Below, one piece after another: positions 6,436 through 12,284 of a DNA stretch of 12,284 nucleotides. Below the pieces are notes generated by a model, which did no database searches, had not been told where the DNA came from, and saw nothing but the letters and a program-made list of their open reading frames with translations. Position 1 is the first letter of the stretch. Each line of letters starts with the position of its first letter. The DNA lies in assembly GCA_030447045.1 (NCBI GenBank), contig JAUJMB010000041.1, positions 1-12,284 of the forward strand, given 5' to 3'. This DNA is from Rubrobacteraceae bacterium. Its GTDB lineage: Bacteria; Actinomycetota; Rubrobacteria; Rubrobacterales; Rubrobacteraceae. A program made the position numbers and the translations under genes.

Positions 6436-6978
6436 TCATACCTTTTCGAGCGGACGGTGGGGGGCCGGCGGCAACTCGACGCGGACTTCGTCCCCGGGCC
6501 GCACCTCGCCGCCCTTGATCACGACGCCCATGACGCCCGCCTTTCGGACGAGGTTGCCCCATTCGTCGCGGTCGAGGACGGCCTGCATGAGGCCCGGTCG
6601 GAGGCCATCGAGTTGTTTGCAGGGGTTGCGCAGGCCCGTTATCTCGACGGAGGCCGTCTCGCCGAGGTGGAGGGTGGTTCCGGTCGGCAGGCCGAGCAGG
6701 TCGACGCCGCGGGTGGTGACGTTCTCGCCCATCTGCCCGGCGGAGACGTCGAAGCCCGCCGCCCGCAGCCCGTCGTGGAGCTCCGCGTGGATGAGGTGCA
6801 CCTGCCTCAGGTTCGGCCGCGACGGGTCCTGCCTGACCCTGGAGCGGTGTTTTACGGTCTCGCCCATGTGGGCGTCGCCCTCGACGCCGAGCCCGGCCAG
6901 GAGCCGGATGCCGTCTTCGGTCGGCTTGCCGAAGGTGTGCCCCGCGCTGCGGCCGACCGCCGTCACCAGCCCCGTCAT
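6436..6978 (-). CDS. MOSC domain protein
   Basis: A 180-residue protein that is essentially one MOSC domain, the fold found at the C-terminus of molybdenum cofactor sulfurases and in the YiiM family. Visible family blocks are GLGVEGDAHMGE (30-40), RQVHLI (58-63), GQMGENVTTRG (81-91) and GLRNPCKQLD (115-124), which holds the conserved cysteine C120 thought to carry sulfur or take part in catalysis, and finally GVVIKGGEVRPGD (151-163). Proteins of this type are believed to transfer sulfur to, or use, the molybdenum cofactor; some reduce N-hydroxylated compounds. The start ATG 6978 overlaps the TGA of the upstream flavin-protein gene in an ATGA arrangement, which implies translational coupling and a shared pathway. 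Two stem-loops follow the stop codon. The specific substrate is unknown. Confidence 0.9.
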   Translation of the reverse strand: MTGLVTAVGRSAGHTFGKPTEDGIRLLAGLGVEGDAHMGETVKHRSRVRQDPSRPNLRQVHLIHAELHDGLRAAGFDVSAGQMGENVTTRGVDLLGLPTGTTLHLGETASVEITGLRNPCKQLDGLRPGLMQAVLDRDEWGNLVRKAGVMGVVIKGGEVRPGDEVRVELPPAPHRPLEKV

Positions 6979-7556
6979 CGGGGCGTGTTCTCGGCCGCGG
7001 CGGGCCGCAGACCGGGAAGGCCGTCGATGCTGGCGGCGTTCTTGCGCGCCCGGTAGGCCGCCATCTTCTCGGGGCCCTTGCGCCGGGCAGAGGCGACGAG
7101 TTCCTCGCGGGGGCCAACGAACTCCATGAGCGGGACGCCAAACCCGCACGAGCTCGACACCCGGTCCACCGCCACGTCCACGACGGCCCTTGAGCCCGGC
7201 AGGTCGGGGAGAAGGCGGCGCAAGCCGTCGTGGGCTTCCCCGCCGGGCTCGTGCACCGTGCCCCGCCCGTAGAGGCGCACTATCCTGGGTGGGCCGTCGA
7301 AGGCGCAGAACATCAGGGTGATGCGTCCCCCGGCGTCGCCGCCGGCCTTGAGGTGGGCTATGGTCTCGACGCCGCTGCCGGTCAGGTCGAGCCAGGCGAC
7401 CCGGTTCGCGTCGACGACCCTGAAGGTGTCGAGCCCGCGGGGCGAGACGTTGACGTGGGTACCTGGATCTGCCGGGGCGGTGGCGACAAAGAAGACCGGC
7501 TGCCCCTCGATCCAGCCGACGAACTCGTCCGGGATCTTCTCGAAGGTCTGCGCCAC
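6975..7556 (-). CDS. Pyridoxamine 5'-phosphate oxidase family (split-barrel flavin-binding) protein
   Basis: A 193-residue cytoplasmic protein with a flavin-reductase-like split-barrel domain at about residues 10-135. Visible blocks are PVFFVATAPADPGTHVNVSPRG (20-41), VAWLDLTGSGVETIAHL and GRITLMFCAFDGPPRIVRLYGRG. A C-terminal tail contains SSSCGFGVPLMEF, then a helical arginine/lysine-rich segment (KGPEKMAAYRARKN). That SCG(F/Y)GVP tail marks a subgroup of uncharacterised oxidase-like proteins, not true PdxH. They are expected to bind FMN or F420, but the reaction is not known. The start is GTG 7556, with GGAG 7 bases upstream (AGAGGAG). It overlaps the MOSC gene by 4 bases and leads that two-gene unit. 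A TTGACC (7620-7615) followed after 17 bases by GAGCAT may be its promoter, though the -10 is poor. Confidence 0.88.
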   Translation of the reverse strand: MAQTFEKIPDEFVGWIEGQPVFFVATAPADPGTHVNVSPRGLDTFRVVDANRVAWLDLTGSGVETIAHLKAGGDAGGRITLMFCAFDGPPRIVRLYGRGTVHEPGGEAHDGLRRLLPDLPGSRAVVDVAVDRVSSSCGFGVPLMEFVGPREELVASARRKGPEKMAAYRARKNAASIDGLPGLRPAAAENTPR

Positions 7557-7677
7557 TGACTGCTCCTCTTTTCGGACCGGAACCGGCTCTCATGCTCTCC
7601 CAATCCGGGCGGCGGGTCAACGGCAAGCGTGTGTCTCCTGCCGCCCCTGGCCACGGCGACGCGAGGCGGAGGGCGTC

Positions 7678-8550
7678 CTAGCCGACCGCGAGGGCTACTA
7701 TCCCGAGGACCATGCAGGAGGAGGCAAGAAGGCGGCGCCCCAGGCCGTCCTCGGCGAGCAGGCCACCGCCCAGGAGCGTCCCGATGAGGATGCCGATCTC
7801 GCGGGCCGGGGCGACGCGGCTCACCGGGGCGAAGACCAGCGCCGTGAGAACCAGCACGTAAGCGGCGGGGCTGAGCACAGCCACGCCTAAGACTTCGGGC
7901 CGGCGGGTCCGCCAAGCGCCCCGGATCTCCTCCCTCCTCCGCAGCGCGACGGGAAGGAGGACGAGGGTCTGCACCAGCAGGGAGCCCCAGTAGTAGAGGA
8001 CCGGCGAGAGCGAGAGGCCGTCGACGGCGTACTTGTCCCACAGGGTATAGGCGGCGATAAAGGCGCCGGCCGACACGCCGAAGACCACCCCAAGCCACCT
8101 CTCCCCCGACGACCTTCTCCCCCCTTCCGGTTCCCAGGCCAGCAGAGAGACCCCGGCGACGATCAGGAGGATGCCGGCCCAGGCTACCGGACCGCCGCGC
8201 TCTCCGAGCAGCAGGATCGCGGCCCCGCTCGCGAGCAGGGGCCCCGTGCCCCGCGCCAGCGGATAGACGACGGAGAGGTCCCCCACCCCGTAGCCCTTCT
8301 GCAAGAGGAGGAAATACCCGACGTGCAGCGCCCCCGCGCCGAACACGAAGAGAAGCCCCACGGCTCCCACGCGCTCGCCCCCGATAAAGACGCCGGCCGC
8401 CAGGGGCGCGAAGATCACCGTCGAGAGCGCGCTGTAGAGCCAGACAAAGGCGGGCCCGCTTGCGTCGCCGCTGGCGCGCTTGGCCAGGAGGTTCCAGGTG
8501 GCGTGAAGGAGGCCGGAGATCAACACCAGGCCCAGGGCGAAGGGGGTCAC
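7678..8550 (-). CDS. EamA/DMT-superfamily transporter
   Basis: A 290-residue integral membrane protein with 10 predicted helices in two homologous halves of five, the standard arrangement of the drug/metabolite transporter superfamily. The first half contains GLLHATWNLLAKRA near the N-terminus and, at the end of its repeat, VVYPLARGTGPLLASGAAILLLGERG, the typical EamA block. The second half repeats it as APVSRVAPAREIGILIGTLLGG. Such proteins export or import small metabolites, and the substrate cannot be predicted. The start is GTG 8550, with AAAGGAG 7 bases upstream. A promoter at 8719-8690 gives it a leader of about 130 bases. It is divergent from the UbiB-type gene, and 121 bp separate its end from the next minus-strand gene, so it is probably transcribed alone. 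Confidence 0.9.
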   Translation of the reverse strand: MTPFALGLVLISGLLHATWNLLAKRASGDASGPAFVWLYSALSTVIFAPLAAGVFIGGERVGAVGLLFVFGAGALHVGYFLLLQKGYGVGDLSVVYPLARGTGPLLASGAAILLLGERGGPVAWAGILLIVAGVSLLAWEPEGGRRSSGERWLGVVFGVSAGAFIAAYTLWDKYAVDGLSLSPVLYYWGSLLVQTLVLLPVALRRREEIRGAWRTRRPEVLGVAVLSPAAYVLVLTALVFAPVSRVAPAREIGILIGTLLGGGLLAEDGLGRRLLASSCMVLGIVALAVG

Positions 8551-8689
8551 GGTCTCGCTCCTTTCGCCAGGCCTCGCCTCAGAGACGGGCGCGCGGTTGT
8601 CACGACCCTTCGCCCCCTAGCGCCCCCGGCGCTGTCCGCCTTCGACGCCTTCTCCGCGGGGTACGAAACCCGGCACGGAGCGGGCGCCA

Positions 8690-8719
8690 AGCATAGCAAG
8701 GCCGTGCGGGACCTCTCAA
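8690..8719 (-). promoter_or_regulatory. Promoter of the EamA-type transporter gene
   Basis: The minus strand carries TTGAGA (8719-8714; one base from consensus), an 18-base spacer and TATGCT (8695-8690; two bases from consensus). Transcription would start near 8683 and leave a leader of about 130 bases before the GTG start. I recognised no known riboswitch class in that leader. Confidence 0.6.
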
Positions 8720-8786
8720 CCCGGCGGGCCTGGCCCGGGAAACGAACTTCCTCTTCGCCTCGACGGTTACCCGCACGCCCCGCGCG

Positions 8787-8792
8787 TATACT
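8787..8792 (+). promoter_or_regulatory. Likely -10 element of the UbiB/ABC1 gene
   Basis: TATACT is one base from the TATAAT consensus and stands in GC-rich sequence 26 bp before the ATG. No convincing -35 box lies 16-18 bases upstream. Transcription would begin near 8799, giving a leader of only about 19 bases. Confidence 0.45.
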
Positions 8793-8817
8793 CTCCGACC
8801 GTGACCGGAGGAGGGAC

Positions 8818-10299
8818 ATGACGTTCGGGCCGTGGGGGGAGGCGGCGCTCGGGGCCCGGGAGGTGCTCGCGAGGGCGACCCGGCGCTCGGCGGCCGGGTG
8901 GCGCGAGGCGGTGGCCGCCGGCGTGACGGACACCGCCGCCCCGTTCCGCCTCGGCGACCTCTCGCGGGCGCAGTGGTTTCTCTGGACGGGCGCGGGACTG
9001 TCCGCCGGCGAGCGGGCGGGCCGGGGCACGCCGGCGGGCCGGGCCTTCCCTTCGAGGGCGCTCGTGCTCGGGACGCTGGCCGCGGACCTGTACCTGGCGT
9101 ACACAACGCTCAGGGAGAGGAGCCGCTGGCTGCCCGGGACCGTCGGGGAGGCGGACTGGGAGCTGGCGCACCGGCGGGGAGCGGGGGTGCTGCTCGACGC
9201 GGCGGAGGCGTTGGGGGGGACGCTCATCAAGGCCGGCCAGTTCGCCTCCTCCCGCCCGGACCTCCTACCCGCCGCGTACACCGAGGAGCTGTCTTCGCTG
9301 CAGGATCGCGTCCCCCCGCAGCCGTACGGCGTCATCGAGGAGGCCGTGGCCCGCGAGCTCGGGCGCCCCATAGACGAGGTCTTCTCCCATTTCGACCGCG
9401 AGCCCGTCGCCGCCGCCTCCATCGCCCAGGTCCACCGCGCGACGCTGCGCGACGGGCGGGCGGTGGCGGTAAAGGTCCAGTACCCCGGCATCCCGGACCT
9501 GATCGAGGCAGATCTAGAGGCCCTCGAGTCCATCTTCGACGCCATCGCCCGGCTCGAGCCCTCGGTGCGCCTGCGGCCCATCGCGGACTACCTCCGCTGG
9601 ACCCTCCCCCTGGAGCTGGACTTCCGTCGCGAGGCCGGGGCCATGGCGGGCCTCCGGCGGGCGCTCGGCCACCGCGGGGACGTGGTGGTGCCGGAGGCCG
9701 TGGAGGGCATGACCACCGAGCGGTTGCTCGTCATGGACTTCGTGGAGGGGATCAGGATCTCCGACCGCGACGCCCTCGCCGCCGCCGGCGTCGACCCCGC
9801 CGCGGTGGCCGAGACGCTGAACGACGCCTTCGCCGAAGGGCTCTTCCGGCACGGCGTCCTCCACGCCGACCCGCACCCCGGCAACCTCCTCGTCCAGCCG
9901 GGCCCCGACGGCCCGCGCCTGGTCCTGCTCGACCACGGCCTCACCATGGACTTGGAGCCGTCCTTCGTCGCCACCCTGGCCCGGATGATCGGCGCCATGA
10001 GGGGGGGCGACCTGGAGGCTATAACCCTCGCCTTGGGCGAGGCCGGGCTGCCGGTGGGGCCCGAGACCGACGTCGAGACCCTGCTCGGCGTCGTAGGCGT
10101 CCTGCTCGGCGGCGGGCGCGAGGAGGCGCGTCCGGAGCTCGGGGAGCTAGGCCGCGGCCTCGGGGCCAGCGTGGGCGACCTGCCGCCCAGGTTGCTCCTC
10201 GTAGGCCGCGCCATAGGCCTGCTCGATGGGATCACCCGCGCCCTCGACCCGGACCTCGACGTCCTGGAGATTGTCGCGCGCCACGCCGACGATTCTTAG
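8818..10299 (+). CDS. UbiB/ABC1 (ADCK/AarF) family atypical protein kinase-like ATPase
   Basis: A 493-residue protein with the full set of UbiB-family motifs. These are KxGQ (KAGQFASSRPDLLP, from 138), the alanine-rich loop replacing the kinase glycine loop (AAASIAQVHRA, from 198), VAVKVQYPG with the lysine K219, ELDFRREA (266-273), the catalytic HADPHPGN (349-356) and the metal-binding DHG (372-374). The family are ATPases/small-molecule kinases that support isoprenoid quinone biosynthesis or lipid homeostasis rather than classical protein kinases. In a menaquinone-using actinobacterium the exact role is open. A short hydrophobic patch (81-96) precedes the core, and no clear C-terminal membrane anchor is seen. 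ATG 8818 is chosen over upstream in-frame codons because of GGAGGAGGG one base before it and the -10 element at 8787. It converges on the sulfotransferase gene with a 27-bp gap. Confidence 0.93.
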   Translation: MTFGPWGEAALGAREVLARATRRSAAGWREAVAAGVTDTAAPFRLGDLSRAQWFLWTGAGLSAGERAGRGTPAGRAFPSRALVLGTLAADLYLAYTTLRERSRWLPGTVGEADWELAHRRGAGVLLDAAEALGGTLIKAGQFASSRPDLLPAAYTEELSSLQDRVPPQPYGVIEEAVARELGRPIDEVFSHFDREPVAAASIAQVHRATLRDGRAVAVKVQYPGIPDLIEADLEALESIFDAIARLEPSVRLRPIADYLRWTLPLELDFRREAGAMAGLRRALGHRGDVVVPEAVEGMTTERLLVMDFVEGIRISDRDALAAAGVDPAAVAETLNDAFAEGLFRHGVLHADPHPGNLLVQPGPDGPRLVLLDHGLTMDLEPSFVATLARMIGAMRGGDLEAITLALGEAGLPVGPETDVETLLGVVGVLLGGGREEARPELGELGRGLGASVGDLPPRLLLVGRAIGLLDGITRALDPDLDVLEIVARHADDS

Positions 10300-10310
10300 A
10301 GAACGTCTGG

Positions 10311-10334
10311 GGGGCTACCCCGGGAGCTACCCGG
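10311..10334. terminator. Small stem-loops between convergent genes
   Basis: GGGG-CTA-CCCC (10311-10321) and the overlapping CCGGG-AGCTA-CCCGG (10320-10334) sit in the 27-bp gap between the UbiB-type gene and the sulfotransferase. The second covers the sulfotransferase stop codon (10327-10329). They may act as a compact two-way terminator. There is no U-tract, so confidence is low. Confidence 0.3.
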
Positions 10335-11343
10335 CGGAGCCGCGGCGGGAGTAGAACTCGTCGAGGAGGGGGGCGCTGATCTCCTCCACGATCTCTACCT
10401 GCCTGGGGGTGAGGTCCTCCTCCCAGCCGCCTGGGGAGGCCTTCCGGTAGAACTTCCCCTGCCCCTTCATGTCCTCCGGGATGGCCTCCCAGGAGTGCTT
10501 CTCGACGGCCCGGGCAAGCGCGTCCCCGCCGGCCTCTATTCCAAGCTCCGAGTAGATGCGCCTCATGGCGCCCAGGGTGTCGGCCAGCAGGTCCTCGTAG
10601 CGGACCAGGGTCTTGGGGCCCCCGTGGGCGTCGAAGGCCTCCCTGGCCCTCTCCATGTTCCGCAGGTACTTTTTGGCCGACCTCTTCACCACGGCGTCGG
10701 GTTGTTTGGCGGTAAGGGACTTGCGGCCCGAGCCCGCGGCGCGGCGCTGCTCCTTCTGCCAGCTGCCCTCCCGCGTGGCGTCGAGGGAGGAGGAGACGAC
10801 GTCCCTGGGGTCGCGGACCAGCAGGATCATGCGGCTCTCCGGCAGCGCCTCCATGAGGAAAGGGGCGCCCACGCCGCCGCCCGGCTCTTTCACGACGAGA
10901 AAGTCGTCGGGGCCGAGGTTCGGGAAGGCGTACCTGGCGCCCGTCAAGACGAAGTGCCTTATGGAGGAGATCCAGGCGGGTTTGGCCGGGGTGCCCATTA
11001 TAAAGTTAGCCGACTCCGTCTTGGCCTTCGGGTTGTTCTCGTAGAACTCCCCGAAGAGGTGGCCCACCCGCGGCTCCCTCCAGACCGCGGTCCCCTCCAT
11101 CTCGCCCATCATGGAGGCGAGCCACGTGCTCCCGCTCCTGGCGACACAGAAGATCCAGACGACGTTCGCCGGGCTCAGGCCCTCGCCGGCCTCCTCCGGC
11201 GCGACGACGCGCGGACGCCTCGCCCCGGCCGAGGCCGCCGCCAGCCGGTGCCTGAGGACGGCCAGCTTCGGGTACCGCGTGGAGGCCCGACGCCACGCCC
11301 ACAAGCCCCTGTTCTTCAGCCGTGATCCGAAAGACGTGCCCAT
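10327..11343 (-). CDS. PAPS-dependent sulfotransferase
   Basis: A 338-residue cytoplasmic enzyme that should transfer a sulfuryl group from 3'-phosphoadenosine 5'-phosphosulfate. The 5'-phosphosulfate loop CVARSGSTWLASMM is at 66-79 (R69, G71, S72, T73). The 3'-phosphate site is RMILLVRDPRDVVSSSL at 171-187, with R177 and S184 as binding residues. A basic variable segment follows (KEQRRAAGSGRKSL), then LVRYEDLL, another common sulfotransferase block, and near the end MKGQGKFYRKASPGGW, which resembles the R-K-G-x-x-G-x-W region that closes over PAPS. The acceptor cannot be told; related bacterial enzymes modify lipids, glycans or nodulation-type sugars. The start is ATG 11343 with GAGGT 5 bases upstream. 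It is divergent from the peroxiredoxin gene. Confidence 0.92.
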   Translation of the reverse strand: MGTSFGSRLKNRGLWAWRRASTRYPKLAVLRHRLAAASAGARRPRVVAPEEAGEGLSPANVVWIFCVARSGSTWLASMMGEMEGTAVWREPRVGHLFGEFYENNPKAKTESANFIMGTPAKPAWISSIRHFVLTGARYAFPNLGPDDFLVVKEPGGGVGAPFLMEALPESRMILLVRDPRDVVSSSLDATREGSWQKEQRRAAGSGRKSLTAKQPDAVVKRSAKKYLRNMERAREAFDAHGGPKTLVRYEDLLADTLGAMRRIYSELGIEAGGDALARAVEKHSWEAIPEDMKGQGKFYRKASPGGWEEDLTPRQVEIVEEISAPLLDEFYSRRGSAG

Positions 11344-11385
11344 CGCATACCTCGTCAGAGTCGCCTGCCCTCGATAGCCGCGGTC

Positions 11386-11414
11386 AGGTTAGAGCATCCC
11401 GCGCCGTTAGTAAA
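11386..11414 (-). promoter_or_regulatory. Candidate promoter of the sulfotransferase gene
   Basis: The minus strand reads TTTACT (11414-11409), a 17-base spacer and TAACCT (11391-11386). Each box has moderate similarity to consensus. A start near 11379 would give a leader of about 36 bases. The same stretch contains TAAAAT on the plus strand (11411-11416), an alternative -10 for the peroxiredoxin gene. Confidence 0.3.
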
Positions 11415-11505
11415 ATCGGGAGGACGCCACCGCGCGACCGGCCGGGGACCGATCTTCCCGACCTCGGGTGTGGTCGGCCCTCCCCGCAACCCGCCCCAAA
11501 TCCCG

Positions 11506-11517
11506 TAGACTTACCCC
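11506..11517 (+). promoter_or_regulatory. Candidate -10 region of the peroxiredoxin gene
   Basis: TAGACT (11506-11511) lies in the block ACTTACCCC (11509-11517), 36 bp before the ATG. The identical 9-base block occurs 37 bp before the nucleoside hydrolase start (4082-4090). No clear -35 box is present. Confidence 0.3.
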
Positions 11518-11544
11518 GACGGAGACCCGAGAAGGAGCCCGACG

Positions 11545-11997
11545 ATGGCAGACCTACCGCAGCAGGGCCAACCCCTACCCGAGATCGACCTGACCGCCGA
11601 GGACGGGAGCCGCCTCGGAAGGGAAGACCTCGCCGGCCAGAGGACCGTCCTCTACTTCTACCCCAAGGACGACACCCCCGGCTGCACGAAGGAGGCCTGC
11701 GCCTTCCGCGACCGCATGGGGGACTACGGCGAGGCCGGCATAAGGGTCTACGGCGTCTCCCTGGACTCCCCGGAGTCCCACCGCGAGTTCAGGGAGAAGT
11801 ACAACCTCAACTTCCCGCTCCTCACCGACGAGGACGGCCGCGCCGCGGAGGCCCTTGGCGTACTGCGCGACAACGGGGAGGTGGCGAACCGTGTCACCTT
11901 CCTGCTCGCCCCGGACGGGAACGTCGCGAAGGTCTACCCCGAGGTCTCCCCCGAGACCCACGCCGACGAGATCCTCGAAGACGCGCAGTCCCTCTAG
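11545..11997 (+). CDS. bcp: Thiol peroxidase of the BCP/PrxQ peroxiredoxin family
   Basis: A 150-residue cytoplasmic peroxiredoxin that reduces hydrogen peroxide and organic hydroperoxides using thioredoxin or a similar donor. The peroxidatic cysteine C47 is in the hallmark YPKDDTPGCTKEAC, with T44 and P45 in their catalytic places. The resolving cysteine C52, five residues later, makes this an atypical two-cysteine PrxQ. VYGVSLDSPESHREF and NFPLLTDEDG are further BCP blocks, and RVTFLLAPDG supplies the active-site arginine. Length matches the family (about 150-155). The start is ATG 11545 with GGAG 7 bases upstream. A 70-bp gap separates it from the PRC-barrel gene on the same strand, which may be cotranscribed. 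Confidence 0.95.
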   Translation: MADLPQQGQPLPEIDLTAEDGSRLGREDLAGQRTVLYFYPKDDTPGCTKEACAFRDRMGDYGEAGIRVYGVSLDSPESHREFREKYNLNFPLLTDEDGRAAEALGVLRDNGEVANRVTFLLAPDGNVAKVYPEVSPETHADEILEDAQSL

Positions 11998-12067
11998 GGT
12001 CTTTGTTTCGGCCCACCGGGGTAAGAAGGGGGCAGGGCAAAGATACAACCCACGGCAGGAGGTCGAG

Positions 12068-12284
12068 ATGAGCGCCGGACAAGGCGGAGACAGGTTTCGG
12101 GAGCTGGAGCAGGCGTACGGCGAGTACACCGTCTACGACCAGCACTACGAGAAGGTCGGCAAGATCGACGACCTCTTCGTGGACGAGAACGACGAGCCCG
12201 AGTACATAGGGGTCAAGACGGGTTTTCTCGGGATGAAGTCCACCCTGATCCCGATAGAGCTCGTCCGCGTGAACGACCGGCGCA
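12068..12284 (+). CDS. PRC-barrel domain protein (N-terminal 72 codons, cut by window edge)
   Basis: The frame opens at ATG 12068 behind a near-perfect AGGAGG five bases upstream. The 72 visible residues form most of one PRC-barrel domain: a short acidic N-terminal helix (FRELEQAYGEYTVYD), then strands HYEKVGKIDDLFVDEND, PEYIGVKTGFLGMKSTLIPIELV and RVNDRR. The pattern of G-K-I-D and P-x-x-I-G-V followed by F-L-G is typical. PRC-barrels occur in photosynthetic reaction centre subunits and RimM, and in many stress-related actinobacterial proteins, where they are often joined to a C-terminal DUF2382 region. Whether that region is present lies outside the window. Function unknown. Confidence 0.85.
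   Translation, partial: MSAGQGGDRFRELEQAYGEYTVYDQHYEKVGKIDDLFVDENDEPEYIGVKTGFLGMKSTLIPIELVRVNDRR

Larger units (their letters stand above)
8551..8817. other. Intergenic spacer between divergent transporter and UbiB-type genes
   Basis: This 267-bp spacer holds the transporter promoter on the minus strand and the TATACT element on the plus strand. The rest (about 8551-8683) is the transporter leader. I see no conserved RNA class, repeat or further gene in it. Confidence 0.6.

Noticed and set aside
7592..7620. TTGACC plus GAGCAT as promoter of the flavin-protein gene
   Set aside because: The -35 and the 17-base spacer fit, but the -10 matches only three of six bases, so it is mentioned with the gene and not listed as a feature.
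8551..8683. Possible guanidine (ykkC) or other metabolite riboswitch in the transporter leader
   Set aside because: The conserved blocks of the classes I know were not found. Only generic GC-rich pairing is present.
8323..8817. N-terminal extension of the UbiB-type gene
   Set aside because: It overlaps the transporter gene antisense, lacks family similarity, and is upstream of the TATACT element and the Shine-Dalgarno at ATG 8818.
12005..12022. GTTT...GGGTAA resembling a SigB/SigF stress promoter before the PRC-barrel gene
   Set aside because: Only 10 bases separate GTTT and GGGTAA, well short of the spacing these sigma factors need.

Overview
This is a very GC-rich bacterial window with GTG and TTG starts in several genes and strong purine-rich ribosome binding sites. 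The gene mix (MutS, universal stress protein, UbiB-family kinase, BCP peroxiredoxin, PRC-barrel protein, sulfotransferase) suggests a deep-branching, stress-tolerant actinobacterium such as Rubrobacter or a relative. That assignment is an inference from composition and gene content; no rRNA or other marker is present.

Left part (1-3949, minus strand). A strong sigma-70-type promoter (3949-3922) drives a leader that begins with a well-conserved yybP-ykoY manganese riboswitch (3917-3815). An expression platform follows that looks like an ON switch: the 3' strand of aptamer P1 can alternatively form a terminator stem. About 310 nt further on is a 10-helix cation exchanger of the Na+/Ca2+ exchanger superfamily. 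With gaps of only 42 and 31 bp it is followed by a two-domain universal stress protein and the first 481 codons of mutS, which runs off the left edge. If this is one transcript, manganese would control ion export, a stress protein and mismatch repair together.

Middle part (4119-8550). A nucleoside hydrolase on the plus strand has a ribosome binding site inside a leader hairpin. Convergent to it is a membrane-anchored alpha/beta hydrolase. A REP-like and hairpin-rich spacer follows, then a translationally coupled pair on the minus strand: a pyridoxamine-phosphate-oxidase-like flavin protein and a MOSC-domain protein. Next is an EamA-type transporter with its own recognisable promoter.

Right part (8551-12284). 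A UbiB/ABC1 atypical kinase (plus) runs convergent to a PAPS-dependent sulfotransferase (minus). Divergent from that are a BCP/PrxQ peroxiredoxin and the start of a PRC-barrel protein (both plus), the latter cut by the right edge.

No tRNA, rRNA, CRISPR array, insertion sequence or phage gene was seen. The most notable system is the manganese-riboswitch operon at the left.
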